NCBI GenBank assembly: GCA_019096195.1
Contig: JAGTXK010000136.1
Location: 310,001 to 374,000 of the forward strand
From: Boletus sp. NGJ
Lineage: Eukaryota > Basidiomycota > Agaricomycetes > Boletales > Boletaceae
Length of the DNA stretch: 64,000 nt
Direction: 5' to 3'
This document shows positions 25,290-35,571 of the stretch, piece by piece (position 1 is the first letter of the stretch; the number at the start of each line of letters is the position of its first letter). The position numbers and the translations under genes were made by a program. The notes beneath the pieces were generated by a model. That model searched no databases and was not told where the DNA came from. It saw only the letters and a program-made list of their open reading frames with translations.

Positions 25290-27290
25290 ATGGGTCTTGA
25301 CTGGAAAACAACATTGATATCAGGGGCATTCGTAGCCCTTGCTATTCAGGTGTCTCGAAGTCGGACGAATCAAAACCTCCCACCGTCTATTCCTGGACTT
25401 CCGCTTCTGGGCAACACTCTGCAGCTCGTCAATCTGACACATTTGCAGCTGGACGAGTGGAAAAACAAGCATGGGCCCATCTACACGTTGAGCGCGTTAG
25501 GTGGCATCATCGTGGTGGTAGCAAACGCAGCCATCGCGTCGGATATCCTTGACAAGATGTCTGCGGTGACCTCTTCTCGCCCTGATTGGATCATGGTAAG
25601 CGTAAAATTTGTCTTCTGTTGAGAAATGTCGCTCAGACATGGATTAACACAGGGAAGCGAATTGATGGGAAGATCGAATTTACTGTCCGCTCAGAAATAT
25701 GGGGAAAAGTGAGTGACCGGATCCGGAAGCAAAGTCCCGTCGCTTATAGTAGTGTGAAGGTGGCGTAAGCATCGGCGAGGTGCACATGAAGCACTTCATT
25801 ACCCAGAGCATTTCTTCCCTGTACAGGAGCATGAAGCACTCCTCCTTGTCCGTGACCTTGTCTCGGGGGAACTCAAGGACGACCTCGAGGGGAACTTGCG
25901 CAGGGTAGCTGCGTCCACCGTTTGGAGGACAGTCTATGGCGGCCCGCCTCTAAAGATTTCGGGCGACAAAAATTTGGAAGAGATAAATGATCTCGCGGAT
26001 CGCTTTTTAGAAGCGTTCAGTCCCGGCGGGGGGATTGTTGACATAATTCCAGTGTTGAACCACTTGCCCTCCAGCTTGGCATCGTTTAAACAGTTGGGTC
26101 CTACTCATCTACACAGTGTACGGCGGATTGATCTTGTACAGATATGCAGACAAATTCTTTTCCCGTGCCAATGCGTTCTTCATGGGCTTAGCTAACGAAG
26201 CCATCAAGCGCAAGGTAATTCTCTCGCTCAGGCTAGTACCGTTCTGAAGGACTGAACTGACCTACAATGCAGCTCGTGTCGGATGATCCATCAAAGCTCA
26301 ACTTCTGCGCATTATTGAATGATCGTAAAAAAGCCCAGGATCTTTCGGACGAAGATGTTGCCTGGATCAGTGGAATGATGTTGTAAGTGTGTCCTCGTTA
26401 TAAATATCAATTACGCATTGACAAGCGGCTCTCTAGCCTTGGTGGCGCCGAAACGGTACGTCGGTTGTGTTCCGATTGCGCAGTTACTCATACCTGAACA
26501 GAGCTCTACGGCATTGCACTACTTCATTCTGGCCATGATCCTCAATCCCCATGTCAGTCGCAAAGCCCAGGAAGAACTTGATAATGAGGTCGGAGATCGA
26601 CCCCCGACGTTTGGTGACCGCGATCGTCTGCCATACATTGAAGCGATTGTAAAGGAGGTTTTGCGGTAAACAGTTCCTCACCATTGTGCACGACGTGTTC
26701 TTACATGATTCAGATGGCGGCCAGTCGTGGCAATTGGCGCACCGCATGTGGCGACCGAGGTGAATATCCTGACTAGGCCATACATATTCAGTTCTGATGT
26801 ATCTGTATCTGTCGAACAGGACTTCACTTACCAAGGTTATACCATCCCGAAAGGCGCTATGGTCCTGAACAATCTATGGTTGGTATTTACAACAACTCTG
26901 GGCTGAAATTTCTCATTGCAACCCGTCAGGTCCATCACGCACGACCCTGCACTTTTCGATGATCCAGATGCGTTCATACCCGAACGTTTCTTGGAATCCG
27001 AAGACTCAAAACCGCGACAGCCGAATGTGCGATATGACGATCTGGCGTTTGGATACGGTCGACGAATCTGTGTTGGGCGATATGTCGCTGTGAATTCCAT
27101 CTTCATCACCATTGCAACGTTGCTCTGGGCATTCGAATTCCACAAGGCGCTCGATGACCACGGCAATGAGATCACACCGCCTACGATGGAGTTCCTCAAC
27201 ACCGGAGGGACAATTCGCTCAAAGCCATTCCCGTTCAGGCTTACCGTTCGATCTGCGGGCGCTCTCGAACGCCTTCATGATTTGTTATAG
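25290..27290 (+). CDS. cytochrome P450 (CYP64/CYP5150-like)
   Basis: Heme monooxygenase, membrane anchored at the N-terminus (TTLISGAFVALAIQV). Recognisable parts: proline-rich hinge PPSIPGLPLLGN; helix C block YGEKWRKHRRGAHEALHYPE, restored by an intron 25711-25757; I-helix LGGAETSSTALHYF across two introns; K-helix EAIVKEVLRWRP (ExxR); PERF region FIPERFLES; heme loop FGYGRRICVGRY with the Cys ligand at about 27072. Stop 27288-27290. All exons join in frame, so the gene looks functional. The ATG at 25290 puts the anchor helix at the N-terminus; an upstream in-frame ATG at 25239 is less likely. The substrate is unknown. Relatives are often annotated as O-methylsterigmatocystin oxidoreductase, which says little about chemistry here. 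Its 3' part is duplicated at 7112-7465. Confidence 0.9.
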
Positions 27291-27645
27291 CATTCGTTGT
27301 TACCATTTCTTGTCCACGACGACGCATACTCTACCCGGCATGTTATACCAAGTACACACTGTTTTTGCAGCAGGAATACCCACGTGGCACGGAGAGGAGC
27401 AGGTGGAACCATTTGTTTATCAAAGCCTATGTTTGAGTATGACAGCTGTTCTGAGACAAACGAGCGACTGGCTGGGTTCGCCAACGTAATGAGAATATAG
27501 CTTTTCCCAATCAAGTTCAGGGTCGTTATGTGCGATTCCTTCTGGAAAATGACATACAGTACATGCATGCATGCAGCGGTTTCAATCACTCCTGGTCTTG
27601 ACATTGCATCCTGTGGCAGACCTCTTTCCCCGTATAAACATAAGT
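27291..27645. other. intergenic between convergent genes
   Basis: About 355 bases between the P450 stop and the peroxiredoxin stop. No coding resemblance; holds both 3' untranslated regions. Confidence 0.45.
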
Positions 27646-28493
27646 CTACGCGATCTGCGACAAGACCACATTTGAAGCAGTCACCCTGATATCGGCAGGC
27701 TCATCCTCAACAGAAACAAGCTGGACCTTCTTATCTTGCGCGACGATGACATAACGCTGTTGTGACATGAAGCAAATCAGCAAAGTCAAGCGTCAAGTAC
27801 ATTCGGTGACTCAGTCAGACGGAACGGAGGAAACTGAAAGTGGAGTGATCGTTTACGCATCTCGTACGTACCTTTGAGCGCGGAGACCCGAGGAGACCCG
27901 AAGCATCAAAGATGAGTCCAAGGCTGCTCGTAAGCTCACCCTTGTCGTCCGCGATGAAGCGAACGCCTGTCATATAAGCGTGGCCCATGGGAATAAACAC
28001 GTTGCCTGGACGAGAATAACGCACCAGTTCCTTGTGGGGCAAGTTTCTCCCTCCAAGCTCTGCGTATATGCGTGAGTCATATGTAGCTATATGCGCGTGC
28101 ACGAGCAGACGGGAACATACTGAGTCACAAAGGCATCATTGACAGCGACGACATAGATGTCCTTGATTCCTTTCGCCTTATACTTGTCATAGTCCTGGAT
28201 ATACTGAGGCACCTGAGAACTGCAAGGAGGTGTGAACGCGCCGGGAACACCGAGCTAAAGTGCACCGGACGATGAGAGTTATTTATCTCGTGTTGGAACG
28301 TGATCAAGGTATCGGAGCGACACGCACGATGATGTTCTTGCCGCTTAGATCGAGTGTGAAACTCTTCTCAGCGATTATCTTCCTTGACGTTCAGTGCGGG
28401 GATCTCGTCGCCAACGCCTATCTGGCGCACGGCGAGGACACTGGCTGCCGCAGAGTGCGCTGCGCGGGCTGCACCTGTGATAAAGGATGCCAT
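27646..28493 (-). CDS. type II (Prx5/Ahp1-like) peroxiredoxin gene with a one-base frameshift
   Basis: Thiol peroxidase reducing peroxides. Exon 1 starts at 28493 with MASFITGAARAAHSAAASVL, which could be a mitochondrial leader, then QIGVGDEIPALNVKE. Next come EKSFTLDLSGKNII, GVPGAFTPPCSSQVPQYIQD with the peroxidatic Cys (about 28235-28200), KGIKDIYVVAVNDAFVTQ, FIADDKGELTSSLGLIFDAS, LGSPRSK, and the final exon RYVIVAQDKKVQLVSVEDEP ending NVVLSQIA, stop 27646-27648. Between NVKE and EKSF one extra T (near 28375) throws the frame: the bases read GAT AAT CGC TGA where GAT AAC GCT GAG is expected. All other exons are well conserved, so this is either a very young pseudogene or a sequence error. 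No second intact copy exists in the window. Confidence 0.8.
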
Positions 28494-28678
28494 TGCAACA
28501 AGGTTGAGTCGAATCCTGGGAGCGCGATGGAGACTTTATATCTCTGGGTTATGACGTCTCTGTCACGTGAGCAAGCTACCTCTAACATCACGGTAGCGAG
28601 ATGTTCATCGCGAGACCACTGCAGATCACTCGAGCTTAGGATCAGCTAACGAGTTTAGAGGCACAAGTAGGAGTAGAA

Positions 28679-30233
28679 TTACGACCGCGAGATATTCTGA
28701 TACTGTAAACTCGCACTTTGATACTCTGTGAGGAATAACCTATCACGCTCGCTCACAAGGAATCTGCGCCATTCGTGAGCCAACTCGTATGAGACGAAAC
28801 GGAGAAAAGCAGGCACGTACGAGAGCAGCTCGTTCACATAGTCTTTCACCAACCCTATGCTCTCCGCATCCATCGTTGAGCTGGCCACCATCTGTGGCAA
28901 ACTCACTGGGATAGTCAGTCAGTAACCCTGGCCACGCGATCCAGCCACGGAAGATTGAGAACATACCCAACATTCTTAATAGATGCTCCGCCCCGTAGAT
29001 TGCACTCATGTCCTTCTCCTGCCCGACCTGCACCTTGGGACCAGTAACGTACGCCTTGCGGATCTCCGCATATTGAGGCCGCTCGAAGCGGTAAAGTAAG
29101 TTCGCACCGAGGGAGCGATCAAAGTAAACGGTGAGTCCAGACATGATGGTAGGAAGGACCAGGTCAGGGTCACGCAAGCTGTGTCGAACCCAGTGAGGAG
29201 GCTGTCACTAGACACCAGAAAGATTACACGCCTTGTGTGTTTACCCATTTTCGCAACATGCCCTTTGAACTCTTGGAGTATTTCGATCACATTTGGTATC
29301 CGAGGAAGCGAGACCAGCTATGTTCGTATTGCCATGGGCAGCGACACCACAACACGAAGAGCAGAGATGGACGGTAGATATGCCCAGATTGTGAGGGAGA
29401 CGCATATATCCAAATCAAAGAAAGACATGCCTGGTTGTTTTTCGTGACAGCCTCCCAATCATCGACAAGGAGCACTTTAAGCACCTCCGGCACATTCAGC
29501 TTCATCTCCGGCTTTCGACTGTTTTCATCCTACCAGATCACACCGAGCGATCAGCAATCAGAAATGATATAACGCTGCAGCCTCAAACTCCAGAGCGAGA
29601 CGGCGAATTCGCAAAGCGAATAGTACGCGCCAACTAGTACTATGCGCTTGCCATTAAAGCCCAAAGATGACTCACCTCTTCCCTTCCCCGCTTCGTTCCC
29701 CTCCCGTCCTTCCTCCCACCTCGTCCTGTCCCAGTCCCAGCTCCGCCACCCGCACCACCGGACCCACTTCCCCCTGCGCCTTTTTTGCTCCCCGCCGCAG
29801 AAGATGACGCTGCTTGTGACGCTTGGCTCGAGAGTGCTTTCTGAAGCGCGACGTTGGTCTCATTAAACTTGAGGAGACGCGCTACGGGGACCCATTCATC
29901 CCATCTACGGGAAGAGACGCGTGAATCAGTTTAAGGGCAGTGACTCGCCAATGCGGGGTGAAACTTGCTCCGTCTATAGAGGAGATACGGCACAAAAGAA
30001 GCGCTAGGACAGACGAAACAAGTGCATGGAGAGAGCGGGGAACGCAAGCGCCAGACTCACGTTTGTTTCCACCCCTTGTAGTGTACAAAGAAATGTGGAC
30101 CGACGCCCGCGAGTTTCGTGTTGGTTTCGTCCCACATCTCGGTTTTCAGGATTTTGGCTTCATAGATGAGGGGTCCGTGATAGCATAGGACACGCTCATT
30201 GACCGTGAATGGGATGGTGCTAGTGGTAGACAT
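28679..30233 (-). CDS. EAF3: chromatin protein Eaf3/MRG15 (chromodomain plus MRG domain)
   Basis: Subunit of NuA4 acetyltransferase and Rpd3S deacetylase; its chromodomain reads methylated H3K36. The start at 30233 gives MSTTSTIPFTVNERVLCYHG. The chromo-barrel follows: YEAKILKTEMWDETNTKLAG, FFVHYKGWKQTWDEWVPVAR. A Ser/Gly/Arg-rich linker precedes the MRG domain: MKLNVPEVLKVLLVDDWEAV, LVSLPRIPNVIEILQEFKGH, LTVYFDRSLGANLLYRFERP, YGAEHLLRMLVSLPQMVASS, FVSYELAHEWRRFLVSERDR. The end is QNISRS, stop 28679-28681. All exons join in frame if two introns use GC donors (29430-29429 and 29231-29230). A dead copy lies at 5354-6875. Codons and motifs are well kept, so this is the functional gene. Confidence 0.93.
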
Positions 30234-30391
30234 GTCTCTTGGAGCTGTTGGTGTTGAGGGGTGGCTGTCACTGGCTGAGGGTCACCGAAGTGGCCGAAGT
30301 ACTGGACTACTCGCCAGTATAACAAGACGAGCGGAATCTTGCCTGCAGTTATGAAGCACGCCCACTAAAACACAAAAGGGTAGCTTCGTAG

Positions 30392-31240
30392 TCAAGCGTT
30401 TCGGCGAGTCGAGTTTCTTGTTGGGACGAAAAGCAGAGCCTGCAAGCTCAACCTATTCACGGTGTCGCGACACTCGAGGTAAATGTTTTCTTTCTCACTT
30501 ACTTCAACTCTGATCACTTCGACGTATCTAATAATATGAAAGCTGGCAATGGATGTCATGGCATAGTGGTTCGCGGTCCTGAGATAACTATAATCTTCCT
30601 TCAAGACTCTTTGTCGTTTACCTACGGGAGACTGCAGTTATCCCGACGATCAGCAGATCCGGTGCGTCAGCTTCGACGGCGACGAGTACGCTAAGCCATC
30701 GATGTCTAGGACCGTAGAGCTTGCGAACGGACACCACTCGTCCAAGTACAACTATACGACATCCCAACTTGAAAGCAAGTGACAACGCAAGTACCCTGGT
30801 CATTTGCGAGTCCCAAGGTATGTCTAAACATCTAATGGCGATACAATCGCAACGCGGGCATCAGCAGTACAGCAGTGTATGCGTCGAACTTCCGACAGAG
30901 CTCAAGTTCCTCTAAATGAGAAATATCGGATTCCGAGTCCGAGCTATCTTCATCCGACTCCTTCAATTCACCTCAATGACCTCGTCCCTTCGATCTGCCA
31001 TATCTTGAGACACAACAGCAACTACATATGGCCGCGTCTCTGTCCGAACTTCAAAACTCCAAGCGGCTCCGAATCGCCGATCTCTTCTGCTTCGGAAGGC
31101 TCGAGGATCGCTCGAGCGTTACTGGCTCTTCAATGATGCGCTTACGACTTTTGAGGTAGATTGATTTCGAGACTTCCTCCTCGACGGCTAGGAGTTGCGG
31201 GCCCAGCTGACGTGCAGGAATACGTATCTTTAAGCCCATT
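30392..31240 (-). other. coding-like fragments upstream of EAF3, unidentified
   Basis: Minus-strand frames here look protein-like: MGLKIRIPARQLGPQLLAVE (31239-31180), CRIVVLGRVVSVRKLYGPRH (about 30770-30710) followed by LSVLVAVEADAPDLLIVG, a GTAAAC donor at about 30622, and RYVEVIRVEVSEKENIYLEC (about 30530-30470). The VLGRVVSVR pattern recalls an OB-fold strand pair, but I cannot name a family. Parts are also preserved in the decayed copy (5035-5270). It may be a small spliced gene or a remnant. Confidence 0.25.
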
Positions 31241-31634
31241 CAGGAGATGGCGATTTGCGACAGTTTCTCGACTGCACCACTGCTTCCGCTCGAGTCGCCT
31301 TCAGCATATTTTTCATAACTGACCGAAGACAATGCATACACTGAACCGAACAACATCGGGCTCAGGATAGTCCCAACTGCAGGGTCCCACCTACCAATGG
31401 TCCATCTGATAATGTGTAGTGGTGGCCCAAAGTCAATACATTGTTATTAGATCTCTCACTGTCCCACAGAGGGTGTTCCCAATTCCGATAACTTACATTA
31501 TGACATGTATACAATATGACCGTACACATTATGAGAAAGTCTACTGTACTGTTGCGTCCAAGACAGGTTTACAGATAATCAAGCATCACAAAGCAGCCAC
31601 AAATCAAGACTAATTACCATCGATTGCCGAAAGT
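31241..31634. other. intergenic, nothing recognised
   Basis: About 390 bases; short open frames only. Contains the 3' flank of the first phosphate transporter gene. Confidence 0.4.
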
Positions 31635-33770
31635 TCACGCTTCAGGGACAGGGTCACCCACTCTTCCAACAATACCCGTGATATATGCCGCCTGGTCTTC
31701 ATTGGAGAGATCTTCGAGCGTCCGCTGATTCGTCTCGGGAATCAAGAGCGTCGAAAAAACGCCCGTCAACATGACAAACGAAAGTCCCTTCAGGCTACCA
31801 ACACGTGAGTCAAACAAAAATCAGACAAGTCACGCGAGACGTACATATCGCCCAGGTTCAAGTTGTATTGAATGGCGGCGCCGAACACGAACTGTGCAAT
31901 CACCGCACCGAGTTTGCCAGACGCAGCGGAGATACCGTGCGCAGTGGAGCGGTAGCGGGTAGGAAAGGCCTCGCCGGGAACGATAAAAGTCGTCGTGTTG
32001 GGGCCAAAGTTCTGGAAGAAATTCGCGAGGCAGAACAGAGCCATGAAGGCCTTACCAGCACGAGTGTTCGAGAGATTGTTGTAATCAAAGCCTGAGGAAC
32101 CTGTCAGCCGTCATCCTAAACACACCGGAACCTAGACACACTCATGATCCAAAACAGAATAGTGAGAATGATGAATCCCATGAACTGAATTGGCTTGCGT
32201 CCCCAGACATCTATGAGCAGGAAGGATGCCCAAAACCCGGGAATATAACCACCGACAGTCAAGATGATGTTCCCGACACAGAGACGGAATAGGCTCTTGT
32301 ACACATCGCCGTATACGTTCCCGAAGTTGATCAAAGTCAGAATAGTGTCACTGTTCAGAGTGAGCATGTAGAAAACAACCTGAACAAGAGTCAGCATGCA
32401 ATGTAAAGAAGCTGATCCCATGCTCTCACGTCGAGTGCAAACCACGAATATGATGTACCGAAGAGAACCTTCAAGTTCTCAAACTTGGAGAAATGGGCGG
32501 TAAAGTCACGACTGGATGCACGAGGGGCAGCAACGCGTGGTTCATCGATCGTATCGTCGTCGACGTAGGGTGTGTATTCGTTAGTCGTCAGGACGTTTCT
32601 GATATCACGGGCTGCCCGACCAATGTTGCGATCGATATCCATCGTAAAACGAGGCGTCTCAGGGATGGTGAGACGGAAATAAAGAGCAATCAGTGCAGGT
32701 ACACATCCAAGACCGATGAGGAGACGCCAGGTAAAGTCCACCGGACCAGGCTCAGTTATCGGCGAATGTTGGATGGCATCCTTGAGAGCGACCACGACAA
32801 TGAGCCCAACAAGAGAAGCAGCTGAGGGGCCCTCAATGGTAAGAAAGAACTTGAAAGGATGCAAACATACCGAGTTGACCCCAGCCTTGAGAGGAGAACA
32901 CGACAGTCATGAGACGGCCACGAGATCGGGTGGAAGCGAATTCGGACGTGATGACAGCGCTCAAGGGGTAGTCACCACCGACTCCAACTCCCATCTGATT
33001 GGGCCGTGTTCAGTACTTGTACAAGGCTAGAAATATGAGACCAAGACACTCACAATGACACGCCAAAAGATGAGGATATAGATGATGCTTAGACTTGGAC
33101 CATGGCCAGAAACGGCTTGTCCAAAGGTGGCGACGATCATGATTGCAAGTTCGACACCATCTAGACGGGTAATGCTCAGAGATGTACATCCAAGATAGTA
33201 CGATTCATCATTCACACATGCGCTTACGGCCAAGGATATCCGCAAGCCATCCAAACAGGAGCTGTCCGATCAAATTTCCTGCAGGGGTAGCCACTTTGAG
33301 ACCTGCAGTTTGCCAATTTGTGAGTGTCCCTTTTAAAACAATGCAGAGTGAGGATTATCAATGAGAGGGAAGGAGGTGAGCATACGGAGATTAGTCGGGT
33401 CGATCCAGGGACCGTAGACAAAACCCAACATCGTTGCAGCGATAGTGATGGCGAATATATCATACCTAGAACCATGGTCCCGAAATAGGAATAACTTGGG
33501 AAGGACAAGAGGCTTACGCTTCCGCAAAGAAACCGACGCCTGCCACCAAACAAATCTTTACATGGAATCCACTAAAGACGGGGGGGACGTCACATAAACA
33601 AGAAACAGCAACTCGGTTCGGAGAAGAACCTACGAGAAAGTGGCCTTGTCAATTTCCGCTAAAGCGGTGAGCCGGCGCTCGTTGAGAATTGCGACCTGTT
33701 GAGCCACCACGTTCATCTGAGCCAGAGGGACTCCGTGTTCCTCATAGGGGCGCTGCCTGCCGCCGAACAT
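31635..33770 (-). CDS. PHO84-like inorganic phosphate transporter (MFS), tandem copy A
   Basis: Proton-phosphate symporter of the PHS family in the plasma membrane. The start at 33770 gives [20 protein letters not shown], then [19 protein letters not shown], the typical cytosolic lead. Helical exons follow: [72 protein letters not shown] and [18 protein letters not shown]. After the central loop come [80 protein letters not shown] and [17 protein letters not shown]. The stop is at 31635-31637. Exons join in frame across many short introns. It is the intact member of a tandem pair; the period between starts is 3925 bases. Confidence 0.9.
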
Positions 33771-35571
33771 TCAGTGGGACTGCTAGTAGGAAATAGGAAT
33801 GGAGGATGCAGACGATGCCATATCCACATCAGCATAACGCGAACCTTTTATATTTCGGACCCATACTATCGCACCCGGAGTCTAGGCATGGCAGGGGTAC
33901 TGTACCTCGGCGTCCTTTTTCCGAATGGAGATTTATTGATGCTACCACCCCGCGCGTTCAAACCAATAAGCGGCGCGGCCGCACTACAGTGCTTGCCTGA
34001 GAAGACCTGGATCCCGTGTAGCCGCCGGCATCTGTTAATTCTCAGCTTGGATGTCGAATGATCCGAGCCACCAGCTAATGGGCTCTTTTGCGTTGGACGA
34101 AATCTGTAGCGGCCTAATACCGAGGCTAACCGAGCCGCATGAGCAAAGTTGACGTTAGCATAGCCGCCTAAGCAGAGCCCCAGCCGCCCCAGGCCCATCA
34201 ATGCCTCTTCCCCTGATATGTGACTTACTCGTCAAGTGATGTAACGGCCCCCAACCTTGGCTATTATAGGCCAGGCCTTGTGACACACACTGTGGGCCTG
34301 GCTTGGAGTTCGGTCAAGCCCAGGCCCAGGCCCTGGCTTACCAGTGTATTGAAAGCAGAGACTCTAGTTACTCTGGTAGTCTGGTACAATCTAGCTTGTC
34401 AGCTTCGGAAATACAGAAGGTAATTGTAAGCTTATTAAGGAAGTGTATAGATATTGATTATTCGCTGCGCGATTATGGGCGCTGTAAATTTACAAAGTTC
34501 AGTTCAGTTCAAACTCCGAAGAAAAACACGTTGTGTGTGCTCAAAGTCGCGGGAATGACATGCTTTACAAGGTAAGTCGAGTTCAAACCCCGATAAGTAC
34601 TTGTATATGTACACCCCCCTTGTAACATAGATATAAGCTAGAGCTTGATAGGATGTGATGTGTACAGTGGTATGCCAACTGTACTCCTGTCGCACCAAGC
34701 TCTGTTAGAATCTCCGCATTTCCGCGTTCGTGCGCGACTCAGATCTGGATTTCATTTGGCGTTCATCTCGGCCCCTGTCTTCTAAGGATACCTTCAATGA
34801 TGACACTGTCACAGCAAGCATTGGTCAATATATATCACTGTGCCACAGACTAAAGTGCAAGTTCCATCTCACGCATGCCATTACTTTGAATGGCTCGCTG
34901 TTCTTCCTTGCTCGCTGGTACTACCCTTTGTGCCATCTCATAACATCTTTGACATGCTCGTCTCGATCCTGAGCTTGATGATCTTGTGTTCTCCAGCCCT
35001 CGGAACAGTTATAGGGCTCTGTGCACTCGTCTTGGATGGTGTGCACTTTTAGCGGGCCCAAACGCAGTCAGGCTCGCACCTTCATAACTACTTCCACCGG
35101 CGTTGATGTACACAACAAGGTCAGCTGGAAACGAATGCATAGGTTTTGGTTTTGCAGTGCTGAGACAACCTTCTCCTTTCAAGATTCTTTGACCCAAATA
35201 GAGGACCCCAGTAGTGTCCTAATAATAGCAGCTGATAGATCATCAGTGCCATCTCCATCAGCTTGGGGCGAAGTTGATCCGCCAGTACGCCAAGCAATGG
35301 ATGACCAGGACTACAGAGCATTTCGGACGGTCACCGCTCGCCCAAGCACAACCGTCGTTGAACAACATGATCCTCGAGAAAACGTTTTACAATACATCAT
35401 GCATGTCGCGTGTCCCTAAATGTAGCTAGAATCTTGATAAAATAAATGACAACCTGGGTATCAGCAGCGTTCCGTCTGGGACAAACTATTACGAAATACA
35501 AAGACTATAGCTCGTTCAAGCATCGCAAAGCCGTCACAAATGATGGTCCATCAAGCGTGGAAAGTTCATAC
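33771..35571. other. intergenic between tandem transporters, no supported gene
   Basis: 1.8 kb. A plus-strand frame at 35021-35419 (132 codons) has no recognised domain. A GC-rich inverted repeat lies at 34294-34327 (see separate entry). The upstream 200 bases serve copy A as promoter, judging from position. Confidence 0.4.
34294..34327. repeat. short GC-rich inverted repeat
   Basis: GGGCCTGGCTTG at 34294-34305 pairs with CAAGCCCAGGCCC at 34315-34327 around a 9-base loop, with one unpaired base. Further CCAGGCC units flank it (34271-34277 and 34321-34335). Could be a hairpin, or the tip of an old non-autonomous element; nothing else supports the latter. Confidence 0.5.

Larger units (their letters stand above)
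26885..30750 (-). repeat. inverted duplicate (copy 2, more complete)
   Basis: Partner of 5035-7470 in opposite orientation. It holds the P450 3' end, the peroxiredoxin gene, EAF3 and an unidentified upstream fragment. It is the better preserved copy: EAF3 and P450 are intact here. Confidence 0.9.

Noticed and set aside
34571-34595. tRNA T-arm-like sequence GTTCAAACCCC
   Set aside because: No pairing partners for the T stem, no acceptor or anticodon arm around it.
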